From contig NZ_WRPP01000003.1 in NCBI RefSeq assembly GCF_009760405.1, forward strand, positions 987,140-1,051,139: a stretch of 64,000 nucleotides of DNA, in the 5' to 3' direction. Source of the stretch: Nocardia terrae. GTDB lineage: Bacteria > Actinomycetota > Actinomycetes > Mycobacteriales > Mycobacteriaceae. Shown piece after piece: positions 44,784 through 53,775 of the stretch (position 1 is the first letter of the stretch; each line of letters opens with the position of its first letter). The notes below the pieces were generated by a model, which ran no database searches, was not told the DNA's origin, and saw only the letters and a program-made list of their open reading frames with translations. The position numbers and the translations under genes are program-made.

Positions 44784-46373
44784 TCAGCCCAGATGCAGGC
44801 GGCGCATCAGGCGCAGCGTGACCAGCGTCGACTTGAGCTGCTTCTCGTACGGCATGGACGCCCGCGCGGCCATGATCTGCTTCTTCTGCACCCCGATATT
44901 GATGGTGTCGGTGTACTTCAGCAGCCCGGCCGCACCGTGGCGGGTCCCGACGCCGGACTGCTTCACGCCGCCCGACGGGGTGCCCTTGGCCGCGTAGCTG
45001 GTGACGAAGCCGTCGTTGATATTGATGGCTCCGGACTCGATGCGCTCCGCCAGACGCGTACCGCGCTCGATGTTTCCGGTCCAGATGCTGGCGTTGAGGC
45101 CGTAGCTGGTGTCATTGGCCAGCTCCACGGCCTCGTCCACCGAGCCGTACTTGTAGATGCTGACCACGGGCCCGAAGGTCTCCATGGTGGCGTGGGCCAT
45201 GTCCTTGGTGACGCCGGTGAGCACGGTCGGCTCGAAGAACGCGGGTCCGATGTCGGGGCGCGGGTTGCCGCCGGTGACCACGGTCGCGCCCTTCTCCCGG
45301 GCCTCGTCGACGTGGGCGGCGACGCGCTTCATATGGTCCACCGAGACCAGCGAACCCATTTCGGGTTCGAAGTCGTAGCTCGCGCCCATCTTCTTACCGA
45401 GCTCCTCTGCGGCGGCGACGAATCGGCGCAGGTACTCGTCGTAGACCCGCTCGTGCACATAGATGCGCTCGATGTGCATGCACGCCTGGCCGGTGTTGCC
45501 GAACACCGCGAAGATGGCCGACGGAATGGCCTCGTCGAGGTTGACGTCGTCGAGCACGATCATCGGGTTCTTGCCGCCGAGCTCGAGGCTGCAGCCGATG
45601 AGGTTGCGCCCGGCCTGTTCGCCGATGGTGCGTCCGGTGGCGGTGGAGCCGGTGAACATGACGAAGTCGACATTGTCGATGAGGGTGGGTCCGACGTCGG
45701 GGCCGCCGCCGCAGACCACCTGGACCAGCCCGCGCGGCAGGCCCGCCTTGTGCAGCAGTTCGATGCCGTACAGGGTGCACAGCGCGGTCTTGTTGTCCGG
45801 CTTCATGATCACGCCGTTGCCCGCGATGAGCGCCGGGGTGGAATCGGACATGGAGATGGCGAACGGGAAGTTCCACGGCGCGATGACCGCGACAACGCCC
45901 TTGGGCCGATGCTCCTCGGTCGAGGAGGTGATCACCGGCATCGGCCCGGAGCGCTTCTTGGGCTTGAGTGTCTTCGCCGCCGTCTTGAGGTAGTGCGCGA
46001 TGACCATCGGCGTATCGCAGGCCTCCTCGATGGCCATGCGACGCGCCTTGCCGCACCCGATCTGGATCAGATCCGCCAGCGTCTCGATCTCGGAGAGAAT
46101 CAACTCGTGCGCGCGCTCGAACACCGCGAGCCGGTCCGCGAGCGGCCGTGCGGCCCATTCCTTCTGGGCGGCGCGCGCCATCTCGGCGGCGGCCTTCACG
46201 TCCTCGGGCGAGGACTGCGGCAGGTAGCCGACGACGTCACCGGTGTAGACCTCGATCATCTCGAACGGCTCGCGAGCCTCGCCCGCCTTGCCGGCCGTCA
46301 CCATGGCGGTCAGCCGATCGATGAGGGATTCCGTGACGCGGGGCGGAAGCTTCGCCTTGCTCGTTGTGCTCAT
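44784..46373 (-). CDS. gabD2: Succinic semialdehyde dehydrogenase
   Basis: 529-residue NAD(P)+-dependent aldehyde dehydrogenase of the GabD2 type (Rv1731-like), oxidising succinic semialdehyde to succinate. NAD site VVAVIAPWNFPFA and FTGSTATGRTIGEQAG, general base Glu in LELGGKNPMIVLDD, catalytic Cys in FGNTGQACMHIERI. Unlike GabD1 it has N- and C-terminal extensions (start MSTTSKAKLPPRVTES; end MRRLHLG). Divergent from an enoyl-CoA hydratase; both share a regulatory region with two palindromes (46400-46439). Confidence 0.88.
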   Translation of the reverse strand: MSTTSKAKLPPRVTESLIDRLTAMVTAGKAGEAREPFEMIEVYTGDVVGYLPQSSPEDVKAAAEMARAAQKEWAARPLADRLAVFERAHELILSEIETLADLIQIGCGKARRMAIEEACDTPMVIAHYLKTAAKTLKPKKRSGPMPVITSSTEEHRPKGVVAVIAPWNFPFAISMSDSTPALIAGNGVIMKPDNKTALCTLYGIELLHKAGLPRGLVQVVCGGGPDVGPTLIDNVDFVMFTGSTATGRTIGEQAGRNLIGCSLELGGKNPMIVLDDVNLDEAIPSAIFAVFGNTGQACMHIERIYVHERVYDEYLRRFVAAAEELGKKMGASYDFEPEMGSLVSVDHMKRVAAHVDEAREKGATVVTGGNPRPDIGPAFFEPTVLTGVTKDMAHATMETFGPVVSIYKYGSVDEAVELANDTSYGLNASIWTGNIERGTRLAERIESGAININDGFVTSYAAKGTPSGGVKQSGVGTRHGAAGLLKYTDTINIGVQKKQIMAARASMPYEKQLKSTLVTLRLMRRLHLG

Positions 46374-46399
46374 GGGACTCTCTCCAGTACTTGCCGCCC

Positions 46400-46439
46400 G
46401 TGACGGCGGTCACCATGATCCAAACTAGAACACGTTATT
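46400..46439. promoter_or_regulatory. Divergent gabD2/ech operator region
   Basis: Two candidate operators lie 27-66 bases before gabD2. GTGACGGCGGTCAC (46400-46413) is identical to the Crp-like core in the Ms1 promoter. TAGAACACGTTATT (46426-46439) fits the TnnAACnnGTTnnA pattern of KstR-type TetR regulators except for its last base. Binding is inferred from sequence only. Confidence 0.5.
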
Positions 46440-46508
46440 GTTCAGGACAACGGTGCGGGGTAGTTTCGTGCCGGAATCAGCTCAGAAGTTGGAAGAAAGG
46501 GGTCGGCG

Positions 46509-47333
46509 ATGACCGCAGCGACGACTGCTGAAACGGGTAGCAACACCGAACCGCACGCTCTGGTCGAGAAGCGGGGCGCGACGCTGATCGTCACCATGAA
46601 CCGGCCCAAGTCCAAGAACGCCCTGACCGGCGAGATGCTGGCCATCATGACCGAGGCGTGGGACACCGTCGACAACGATCCGGAGATCCGCTCCTGCATC
46701 CTCACCGGTGCGGGCGGCGCGTTCTGCGCGGGCGCGGACCTCAAGGCCATGAACAAGCGCAACCCGAGCGACGGCATGGCGGAGGGCTCGGCCTTCGACC
46801 CGTCCCGCATGCCGGGTCTGCTCAAGGGCCGCCGCCTGACCAAGCCGCTGATCGCGGCGGTCGAGGGCGCGGCCATCGCGGGCGGCACCGAGATCCTGCA
46901 GGGCACCGATATCCGCATCGCGGGCGAGAGCGCCAAATTCGGTGTGTCCGAAGCGAAGTGGAGCCTGTTCCCGATGGGCGGCTCGGCAGTGCGGCTGCCG
47001 CGTCAGATCCCGTACACCGTCGCGGCGGAACTGCTGCTGACCGGCCGCCACATCACCGCCGCGGAGGCGCTGAACTTCGGGCTCATCGGTCACGTGGTGC
47101 CGGACGGCACCGCGCTGGACAAGGCCCTGGAGATCGCCGAGCTGATCAACAACAACGGCCCGCTGGCCGTGCAGGCGATCCTCAAGGTCATTCGCGACAC
47201 CGAGGGCATGCACGAGGAAGAGGCGTTCCAGATCGACGCCAAGGTCGGTCTGCCGGTCTTCCGCAGCGAAGACGCGAAGGAGGGCCCTCGCGCCTTCGCC
47301 GAGAAGCGGAAGCCGAATTTCCAAGGGAAATAA
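46509..47333 (+). CDS. Enoyl-CoA hydratase/isomerase (crotonase family)
   Basis: 274-residue crotonase-fold enzyme acting on acyl-CoA thioesters. Oxyanion-hole segments GAGGAFCAGADLKAM and AAIAGGTEILQGTDI are present. The catalytic glutamate region reads VSEAKWSLFPMGGSAVRL; one of the two glutamates of classical hydratases is replaced, as in many mycobacterial EchA paralogues, so the exact reaction (hydration, isomerisation or other) is uncertain. ATG at 46509 with GAAAGGGG upstream. Divergent from gabD2. Confidence 0.87.
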   Translation: MTAATTAETGSNTEPHALVEKRGATLIVTMNRPKSKNALTGEMLAIMTEAWDTVDNDPEIRSCILTGAGGAFCAGADLKAMNKRNPSDGMAEGSAFDPSRMPGLLKGRRLTKPLIAAVEGAAIAGGTEILQGTDIRIAGESAKFGVSEAKWSLFPMGGSAVRLPRQIPYTVAAELLLTGRHITAAEALNFGLIGHVVPDGTALDKALEIAELINNNGPLAVQAILKVIRDTEGMHEEEAFQIDAKVGLPVFRSEDAKEGPRAFAEKRKPNFQGK

Positions 47334-47338
47334 CCCTT

Positions 47339-49150
47339 TTACAAGAGGGAGGAAGTTTGGGGGCTGGGCCCCCAAACCCCCTTATCCTCTCCGAGGAATC
47401 CGCCGCTCTGGTGCCGCCACAGTTGCGCATACGTGCCCTCGGCCCGTAGCAGCTCCTCGTGGCTGCCCTGTTCGACGATCCGCCCGCGATCGAGCACGAT
47501 CAGCCGATCCATATCGGCGACCGTGCTCAGCCGGTGCGCGACCACCAGTGCCGTACGCCCTTCCATCAGCTCCCAGAGCGCCTGCTGCACAAGGAGTTCG
47601 CTCTCGGAGTCGAGGGCGCTGGTGGCCTCGTCCAGCAGCAGGATGGGAGCGTCGCGCAAGATGGCGCGAGCGAGCGCGACCCGCTGGCGCTGCCCGCCGG
47701 ACAGTTTCACGCCGCGCTCGCCGATGAGCGTGTCCATGCCCTCGGGCAAGGAGTCCGAGAACTCGGTGACGTGCGCGGCCTTCGCGGCCCGCCGTACCTC
47801 CTCGTCGGTGGCATCCGGTCGCGCGAAACGGATGTTCTCGCTCAGCGTCCGGTGGAACATGGCCGGATCCTGTGGCACGTACGCGATCAGGCTGCGCAGA
47901 TCGCTCTGCTTCAGCCGCGAGATGTCCTGCCCGCCGATGCGAATCGCACCGCCGTCGATGTCCATCATGCGCAGCAGCAGCTGGGTGATCGTGGATTTGC
48001 CGCCGCCCGAACGCCCGACCAGCCCGATCCGCGATCCGCCGGGCACCTCCAGATCCAGCCCCCGGAACAGCGGCGGCGCACCCGCGTGCGCGAAGTCCAC
48101 CCGCTCGAACCGGATGCCGGACCCATTGGGCCGCAAGGGTTCCGGATCCGCCACGTCCAGCACCGTCGGCGATTCCCGCAGCAGCTCGGTGAACTGCGCG
48201 GCCTCGGTGGTGGAGCTCTCCAGCCGTCGGTAGATCTGGTTGAACCGGAACATGATCCCGGTGGCGTTCCAGTAGTAGGTGAACGCCACGATGATCACCT
48301 CGACCGAGGCGTGGCCGCCGTCGATGCCCAGGGCGATCAGCAGTCCGAGCACGTTCACGATCACCATGAGCGGCATGACCGCGGTGTCGATGTAGAGGTT
48401 GTTGTAGTCCCACGACCGCAGCGTCTTCTTGCGCTGCCCGTCCACGCGCCGCCGGTGTTCGGCCGCCTCCTGTGGTTCGGCCGCGAAGGCCCGGACGGCC
48501 TGCATGTTCGACAGGCTGTCGGCGACGTGCCCGGACACCAGCGCGACGGCCTCCTCCCGCTCGTCGACCAGCCGCTGCCGACGCCGGATGAGGGGCGTGA
48601 CGATCAACCCGCACAGCGCGATCAGCCCGACCAGCGTCACGACCAGCATCGGGTCATAACGCCACAGGACCACGCAGGCGAAGCCCATCGGCACCAGCGC
48701 GGAGACGATCTCGAAGGCGAAGGTGTCGGCGAACTCCTCGAACCGGGTCGCGAAGCTCAGGGACCGCTTGGTCAGCGAGCCCGCGAAGTTGTTGTGGAAG
48801 AACGCCGTGTCCTTGGCCAGCAGCTCGTCCATGGCGATGTTGTAGAGGCTCTCGATACCGTAGGCGTCGAGCCGGTTCAGGAAGTGGATTCCGATACGCC
48901 AGAACACTTCCGACAGGGTCAGGACGCCGGCGAACGCCAGGACGTAGGGCGCGAGCGCGCCGAACGAGGAGTCGCCGGTGGTGGCCACCTTGCCGACGAG
49001 CATGGCCACCAGCAGTGGTGCGATATAGAGCTGACAGGTGTTTCCGAGGGCCGGTCCCAGCATGCCCAGGGCCGTGATCGCCTTGCGCCGGGACATCTCC
49101 CGGCCGTAATAGCGCAGAACCAGCATCACAGCGGATGTGCGCGAACTCAT
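47339..49150 (-). CDS. ABC exporter, fused membrane and ATPase domains
   Basis: 603-residue half-transporter that works as a dimer in the inner membrane. Membrane domain about 1-320; nucleotide-binding domain with Walker A LVGRSGGGKSTITQ, Q-loop VPQDPAMFHRTLSENI, signature LSGGQRQRVALARAIL, Walker B ILLLDEATSALDS and switch His AHRLSTV. Lipid, siderophore or drug export are all possible. The last about 12 residues (GVWGPSPQTSSLL) are coded by an inverted repeat that looks like a terminator, so the coding end may be an extension through it. Confidence 0.87.
   Translation of the reverse strand: MSSRTSAVMLVLRYYGREMSRRKAITALGMLGPALGNTCQLYIAPLLVAMLVGKVATTGDSSFGALAPYVLAFAGVLTLSEVFWRIGIHFLNRLDAYGIESLYNIAMDELLAKDTAFFHNNFAGSLTKRSLSFATRFEEFADTFAFEIVSALVPMGFACVVLWRYDPMLVVTLVGLIALCGLIVTPLIRRRQRLVDEREEAVALVSGHVADSLSNMQAVRAFAAEPQEAAEHRRRVDGQRKKTLRSWDYNNLYIDTAVMPLMVIVNVLGLLIALGIDGGHASVEVIIVAFTYYWNATGIMFRFNQIYRRLESSTTEAAQFTELLRESPTVLDVADPEPLRPNGSGIRFERVDFAHAGAPPLFRGLDLEVPGGSRIGLVGRSGGGKSTITQLLLRMMDIDGGAIRIGGQDISRLKQSDLRSLIAYVPQDPAMFHRTLSENIRFARPDATDEEVRRAAKAAHVTEFSDSLPEGMDTLIGERGVKLSGGQRQRVALARAILRDAPILLLDEATSALDSESELLVQQALWELMEGRTALVVAHRLSTVADMDRLIVLDRGRIVEQGSHEELLRAEGTYAQLWRHQSGGFLGEDKGVWGPSPQTSSLL
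47355..47377. terminator. Hairpin between ech and the ABC exporter, overlapping the exporter's last codons
   Basis: Perfect 10-bp inverted repeat GTTTGGGGGC / GCCCCCAAAC with loop TGG, 22 bases past the ech stop. It could terminate transcripts from both sides but lies inside the annotated end of the exporter gene. Confidence 0.65.
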
Positions 49151-49351
49151 CCATCCCCTCTCGAATCAGATGCTCGAGCAGTGCAGACAGCCCAGACTGC
49201 CTGGTGGGGAGGTATCGCGCCACTGAATTATTGCCGGTTGGTAGCCGGGTTTCTCGCGAAATGCAGTCGGCGCTGGGCAGCCGCAGAGCCTCGGCTACCC
49301 AGCGCCGGATGGATGCCGATCGGAGCACTTGCCGACATCCAGCACAGTGGG

Positions 49352-50122
49352 CTACTCGACGGGATGGATCGAGCGCCTGATGATGGCGCGGGCGACACCG
49401 GGCAGGAATCGCCGCATGAAGTACGCCGGTCGAGCCTGGCCGGGAAAGACGTACAGCGCCGACTTCGGCTTCGCCAGCGCCTTTTCCAGCGCGTCCACAA
49501 TGCTCTCCGGTGTCGCCACCCCGCCCTCGTTGCCGAGCACGCTGGCGTTCTCCTTGCGGACCGTCTCCAGGAACGGCGTCTCCACCATGGGCGGGCACAG
49601 CACGAGCAGCCGTACTCCACTGCCCTCCAGCTCGTAGGAGAGGCTGTCCGCGAACCCGATCACCGCATGCTTGGAGGCCGTATATCCGGCCATTCCCGGC
49701 GAGGGCAGCCAGCCCGCCAGCGAGGCGAACAGCACGACCGTCCCCGCGCCCGCCTGCTTCATGGCCGGAATGACGGCCTGGCACAGGTTGACGGTCCCGA
49801 TGTAGTTGACGTCCATCATCTTCCGGATCTGGGCCACATCGTGGTCCAGCGCGGAGGCGTGCACATGGCACATGCCGGCGGCGTGCACCAGGCGATCGAT
49901 CACGCCGAGCTCGGACCGCACCTTGTCGACGACCGCGCGGACCTGTCCCGGATCGGACACGTCGCAGGTGTAGGTGTGCATGTTCGGCGATCGCAGCGCG
50001 GTGTCGGCCAGCCCGGCGGCGTTCATGTCCACCGCGGCCACATCCCACCCCGCGGCCGCGAGACGTTGCGCGACGATGCGGCCCATGCCGCTGGCCGCTC
50101 CGGTGACGAGTGCTGTGCTCAT
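49352..50122 (-). CDS. Short-chain dehydrogenase/reductase
   Basis: 256-residue SDR. Cofactor motif TGAASGMGRIVAQRL, structural NNAG equivalent (VHAAGMCHVH), and active-site YTASKHAV with Ser and Tyr in place. A C-terminal part rich in aromatic and basic residues (YFMRRFLPGVARAIIRRS) resembles membrane-associated SDRs. Its ATG overlaps the stop of the acetoacetate-decarboxylase-like gene (ATGA); it is the last gene of the minus catabolic operon. Expected to interconvert an alcohol and a ketone of the pathway substrate. Confidence 0.87.
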   Translation of the reverse strand: MSTALVTGAASGMGRIVAQRLAAAGWDVAAVDMNAAGLADTALRSPNMHTYTCDVSDPGQVRAVVDKVRSELGVIDRLVHAAGMCHVHASALDHDVAQIRKMMDVNYIGTVNLCQAVIPAMKQAGAGTVVLFASLAGWLPSPGMAGYTASKHAVIGFADSLSYELEGSGVRLLVLCPPMVETPFLETVRKENASVLGNEGGVATPESIVDALEKALAKPKSALYVFPGQARPAYFMRRFLPGVARAIIRRSIHPVE

Positions 50123-50874
50123 CGCACCTCCCGGGTTTGCAATACCGTGGCGGCGTCCGCGAAGGTCATGCGCAGCACACCGATTCGGCTGGAGAAGAGA
50201 GCGGCCCTGGGCAGTCCCAGCGCACGCAACTGGTCGGAGACGGGGTGAGTGCCGAGCTCCACCCGGCTACCGCCGGGCCGCCCGCGCACCGCACCGGGAT
50301 TCATCACCCAGGGCGTACGACGCAGGATCCCGTCACGCCAGGTGTAGGCATCGATGGACGCACCGCCCGCACCTCCGGGCATCGGGAACCCGTCGGCGAC
50401 CCGCAGCGCGATCACCAACTGCCCGTCGACGCGTACTTCGCACCGATGTCCGTGCCCGTCGGGCGTGATGTCGATATCGGCGATCAGCTTCGGGAAGCCC
50501 CAGATCGATTGCCCCGCTTCACAAGTGAAGCTCTGATTCACCGGTAGCCAGTGGATGTAGGCTCCGGTGCTGTTCTTGCGCCCCGGCTGCTTGGCCATGA
50601 GCGAGAACGCGAATTCGTGATACGGCCCGAGGTCCCCGTCCACATATCGCACGAAAGCCAGTGAGAGCACTGCCTTTCCGAACATCGTCACGGGCGCCAG
50701 CCCGGCATCGGCGAGCAGCTCACGGGCAGCGGAGACGTCGGCGAGGAACAGCGCCGAGCAGGCGTCGGCCCGGCGGATCTCGACCGGCATGCGGACCTGT
50801 TCGCCGAGTACGGAGTGCGCCTCTACCATCTCAGAATTAGAACAGGTTTCACTCACGTCCATCGGTGGTTTCAT
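50119..50874 (-). CDS. Acetoacetate-decarboxylase-like protein
   Basis: 251 residues from the ATG at 50874, which overlaps the stop of the acyl-CoA ligase (ATGA). The acetoacetate decarboxylase fold is suggested by GDLGPYHEFAFSLMAK, SIWGFPKLIADIDI (the WGFPK motif containing the Schiff-base-type Lys) and AYTWRDGILRRTPW. Family members decarboxylate beta-keto acids or act as aldolase-dehydratases. A later in-frame ATG at 50829 would place the KstR-like palindrome at 50838 upstream of the gene instead of inside it. Confidence 0.8.
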   Translation of the reverse strand: MKPPMDVSETCSNSEMVEAHSVLGEQVRMPVEIRRADACSALFLADVSAARELLADAGLAPVTMFGKAVLSLAFVRYVDGDLGPYHEFAFSLMAKQPGRKNSTGAYIHWLPVNQSFTCEAGQSIWGFPKLIADIDITPDGHGHRCEVRVDGQLVIALRVADGFPMPGGAGGASIDAYTWRDGILRRTPWVMNPGAVRGRPGGSRVELGTHPVSDQLRALGLPRAALFSSRIGVLRMTFADAATVLQTREVR

Positions 50875-52496
50875 CGAGTTTCCCCACTCACCGGGATCCG
50901 ATCGGGTTCGCGGGAGGCCGCATAGGACTTGGCCCACCGGTAGTCGGGCTTGCCGCTGGGCGTTCGGGACACCGTCTCGGCCACCCAGATCCGCCGCGGC
51001 AGTTTGTATCCCGCGAGGTGCTCGCGCACATACCGCTCGACGTCGTCGAAGTCGATCGCGCCGTCGGCCGCCGACACCACGGCCGCCACCAGCTGCCCCC
51101 ACCGCTCGTGCGGCACCCCGATGACCACCGCGTCGTACACGGCGGGATGCGCTTTGAGGATGGCCTCGACCTCCTCGGGGAAGACCTTCTCGCCCCCGGT
51201 GTTGACGACCATGTTTCCGCGCCCGATCAGGGTCACCGATCCGTCGGGCTCCACCCGCGCCCGATCATCGGTGATGACCATGCGCACGCCGTCCACGGTC
51301 CGGAACAGCTTGTCGGTCTTGACCGGATCCTTGTAGTAGCCGATGGGCACGTTCCCGGTCTTCGCCACCCAGCCCTCCCCGCCCGGCGCGACCGGATGCC
51401 CGCCGTCGTCGACCACCAGCGCCCCGCGTCCGGTACGCACCCGCGGCGCCCGCGCCGGATCGTCGTCCTGCTGCGCGAAACCGATACCCCCGAAACCGGT
51501 TTCGGAGGATCCGATGGACTCGGTGACCAGCGTGTTCGGAAACAGTTCCAGCAGCGCGTTCTTCACCGGCTGGGTGAGCTGCGCGGCCCCGGAGCCGATG
51601 GAGATCAGCGACGACGCGTCGACCGGCGCGGCCCGGTAGGCGTCCACCAGCGGACGGGCGATGGCGTCACCGGTCACCACCAGCACGTGGGGCCGCTTCT
51701 CGGCCACCTCCCGCCAGACCTCGTAAGGATCGAAACGCGGCTGGAACAGCACCGCGTTGCCCGACCACAGCGCGGTGAAGGTCGGCATCATGGCGGCGGC
51801 GTGAATGAGCGGCGGCAGCACGAACCAGGTCATGGGCGAGTCGTTCGCGGCGGCCATGCGGGACTGCTGGAATTCGTCGGCGACGGGCTCCCCGGTGTAG
51901 AAGTCGATCCCGCCGCCCAGCACCCGCCACATGTCCTCCTGCCGCCAGATGACGCCCTTGGGCAGGCCGGTGGTGCCGCCGGTGTACATGATGAAGTGGT
52001 CATCGGCGCAGCGCGGTCCGAAATCCCGTTCCGGCGAACCGCTTTCGAGGGCTTGTTCGTAAGGGACGGATTCGCTGGCCGCCCCCGCCCCACCCTGGTC
52101 GTCCTCGACCACCAGCGTGTGCCGCAGCTTCGGCAGCCGCGGCCGGATCTCCTCGATGAGCGGCGCGTAGCAGCGGTGGTGCACCGCCATCTCGAGGTCG
52201 GCATTGTCGTAGACGTACCGCAGCTCCTCGGCCCGGTAGCGATAGTTGATATTGACCGGCACCGCGCGAATCTTGTAGCAGCCCAACAATGTTTCGAGCG
52301 TCTCGATGCTGTTGTGCATGTGGAACCCGATATGCGTCCCCGGTCGCGCCCCCGCCGCGGCCAGGTGATGGGCCAGCCGGTTGGCGCGGGCGTCGAGTTC
52401 GGCGAAGGTGAGCCGCCGCCCACCCGCGAGGACGGCGGTCCGGTGCGGCACCGCATCGGCCGAGTGTTCGTACAGGTCGGCGAAATTACACGCCAT
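50871..52496 (-). CDS. Acyl-CoA synthetase (FadD family)
   Basis: 541-residue AMP-forming ligase that activates a carboxylic acid as CoA thioester. P-loop MYTGGTTGLPKGVIW, motif region IGSSETGFGG, and the C-terminal hinge LIGRGNMVVNTGGEKVFPEEVE. The end has SRTPSGKPDYRWAK with the catalytic Lys. The closest named relatives are the steroid/aromatic-acid type FadD proteins (for example FadD19/FadD17-like), but the exact substrate cannot be told. Follows the unrecognised gene by 25 bases. Confidence 0.9.
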   Translation of the reverse strand: MACNFADLYEHSADAVPHRTAVLAGGRRLTFAELDARANRLAHHLAAAGARPGTHIGFHMHNSIETLETLLGCYKIRAVPVNINYRYRAEELRYVYDNADLEMAVHHRCYAPLIEEIRPRLPKLRHTLVVEDDQGGAGAASESVPYEQALESGSPERDFGPRCADDHFIMYTGGTTGLPKGVIWRQEDMWRVLGGGIDFYTGEPVADEFQQSRMAAANDSPMTWFVLPPLIHAAAMMPTFTALWSGNAVLFQPRFDPYEVWREVAEKRPHVLVVTGDAIARPLVDAYRAAPVDASSLISIGSGAAQLTQPVKNALLELFPNTLVTESIGSSETGFGGIGFAQQDDDPARAPRVRTGRGALVVDDGGHPVAPGGEGWVAKTGNVPIGYYKDPVKTDKLFRTVDGVRMVITDDRARVEPDGSVTLIGRGNMVVNTGGEKVFPEEVEAILKAHPAVYDAVVIGVPHERWGQLVAAVVSAADGAIDFDDVERYVREHLAGYKLPRRIWVAETVSRTPSGKPDYRWAKSYAASREPDRIPVSGETR

Positions 52497-52521
52497 GGCC
52501 GTTTACTCCCGGTTGTTTCGA

Positions 52522-53775
52522 TTACAGGACGGTGAGCGGTAGCGGGGCGCCCCGATCGGCGAAGACGAAGCCCGCCCCGGAGCTGAAGTGGGTGATGGCG
52601 ACCTCGTCGGCGGTGCGGAAAGGCAGGTCCGCACGGCGGATTTCGATGGTCAGCGCGCAGTCGGAGACATCTCGCACACGGCAGAAGAACCGCGGATTCA
52701 CCCCGCGCACGAGCGCGTCGAGCGGCTCGAGATGATCGGCGTCGATCAGAGACGTCCAGGCCCCGTCATCCTCGGCACCGCAGGCCCGGCCGATGCGGAT
52801 TTCCACCACCTGCTCACCGGCCGCGGTCTCACTGGAGACATCGATATCCACATAGGCGGCCGGATTGAGGGCCGGATGCATCCGCAGCACCTTGGCCAGC
52901 GACGCGAAATCATCGCCGAGCCCCAGTGCCGCCCGCAGCCGTTCCGCGGTGAGCCCCGCGATCCCGGTGAACTGCTTGCGCAGGATATCGACCGCCACTT
53001 CGGGTTTCGTCCGCATCTCGACCGCCGCCCGATACCCGAGCGTGAGCAGGTGGTGCTGCAGGCTCACCTCGTCCGCGATCCGGATCAGCGCCGAGCGCGA
53101 GAAGTCCCCGAACCTGAGGTCACTGAGCAGCGGCCCCGAATAGTCGGCCAGCCCTTCGTCTTCCGGATCGATCGGCGACAGCACGGTACCGGCGGCCTGC
53201 GATCCGGAGACCAGTTCCGCGCCATCCACCGGTGCGGGCGGCTCGTGTGCCGGATCGATGGTGACCGTCCACGCGCACACCGGCTTTCGATCCGCGGGCT
53301 GCCGGGGCGGCCGATGCACCGGCCGCACCCGCGCGTAGGGATTGGTGGCCAGCGCGGTCGCGTCGAAGGTCGGGTCCTCGATGTCGTGACACATGGCCAC
53401 CACGAACTCGGTCCCCATCGGCTCCACATCGGCCAGCGCGCCGCAGTGGTCCAGATGGAACTCCCCGTGATCGTGATCGATCACCCGGTACCGGAAGTCC
53501 ATGAACTGCGGTGGCGCACCGATATCCAGCTGGAATCCCTTGAAGATGGCGTCCACGCCGTCCCCGGTGATCCCGAGCGCCCTGCGCATCCGCCGCGTGT
53601 ACACCGGGCTGGCCAGCCGCCATTCGTCGATGGCCACCGCCGTCATGCCCGCGCGGCCGAGCGCGCCGAGCACGTGCGCCATGCCCGATCGATCGATGAG
53701 GTGCCCGCACAGCAGCAGTTCCGGAACCAGCAGGGCCAGTTCGGATCTGGTCAGCGATTCGTATCTGCTGTTCAC
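52522..53775 (-). CDS. Unrecognised protein of the catabolic operon
   Basis: 417 residues from GTG at 53775, which overlaps the NTF2-like stop (GTGA). No signal peptide or membrane helix. The N-terminal half has a notable His/Cys/Asp-rich stretch (101-134): DHDHGEFHLDHC followed by MCHDIEDPTFDA, which could bind a metal. The C-terminal half contains RIADEVSLQHHLL, REKxFTGIAG-like KQFTGIAGLTAERL and a repeated beta-rich part ending ITHFSSGAGFVFAD. I do not recognise the family with confidence. Its tight coupling to P450, ferredoxin and CoA-ligase genes suggests an enzyme of the same pathway. Confidence 0.8.
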   Translation of the reverse strand: MNSRYESLTRSELALLVPELLLCGHLIDRSGMAHVLGALGRAGMTAVAIDEWRLASPVYTRRMRRALGITGDGVDAIFKGFQLDIGAPPQFMDFRYRVIDHDHGEFHLDHCGALADVEPMGTEFVVAMCHDIEDPTFDATALATNPYARVRPVHRPPRQPADRKPVCAWTVTIDPAHEPPAPVDGAELVSGSQAAGTVLSPIDPEDEGLADYSGPLLSDLRFGDFSRSALIRIADEVSLQHHLLTLGYRAAVEMRTKPEVAVDILRKQFTGIAGLTAERLRAALGLGDDFASLAKVLRMHPALNPAAYVDIDVSSETAAGEQVVEIRIGRACGAEDDGAWTSLIDADHLEPLDALVRGVNPRFFCRVRDVSDCALTIEIRRADLPFRTADEVAITHFSSGAGFVFADRGAPLPLTVL

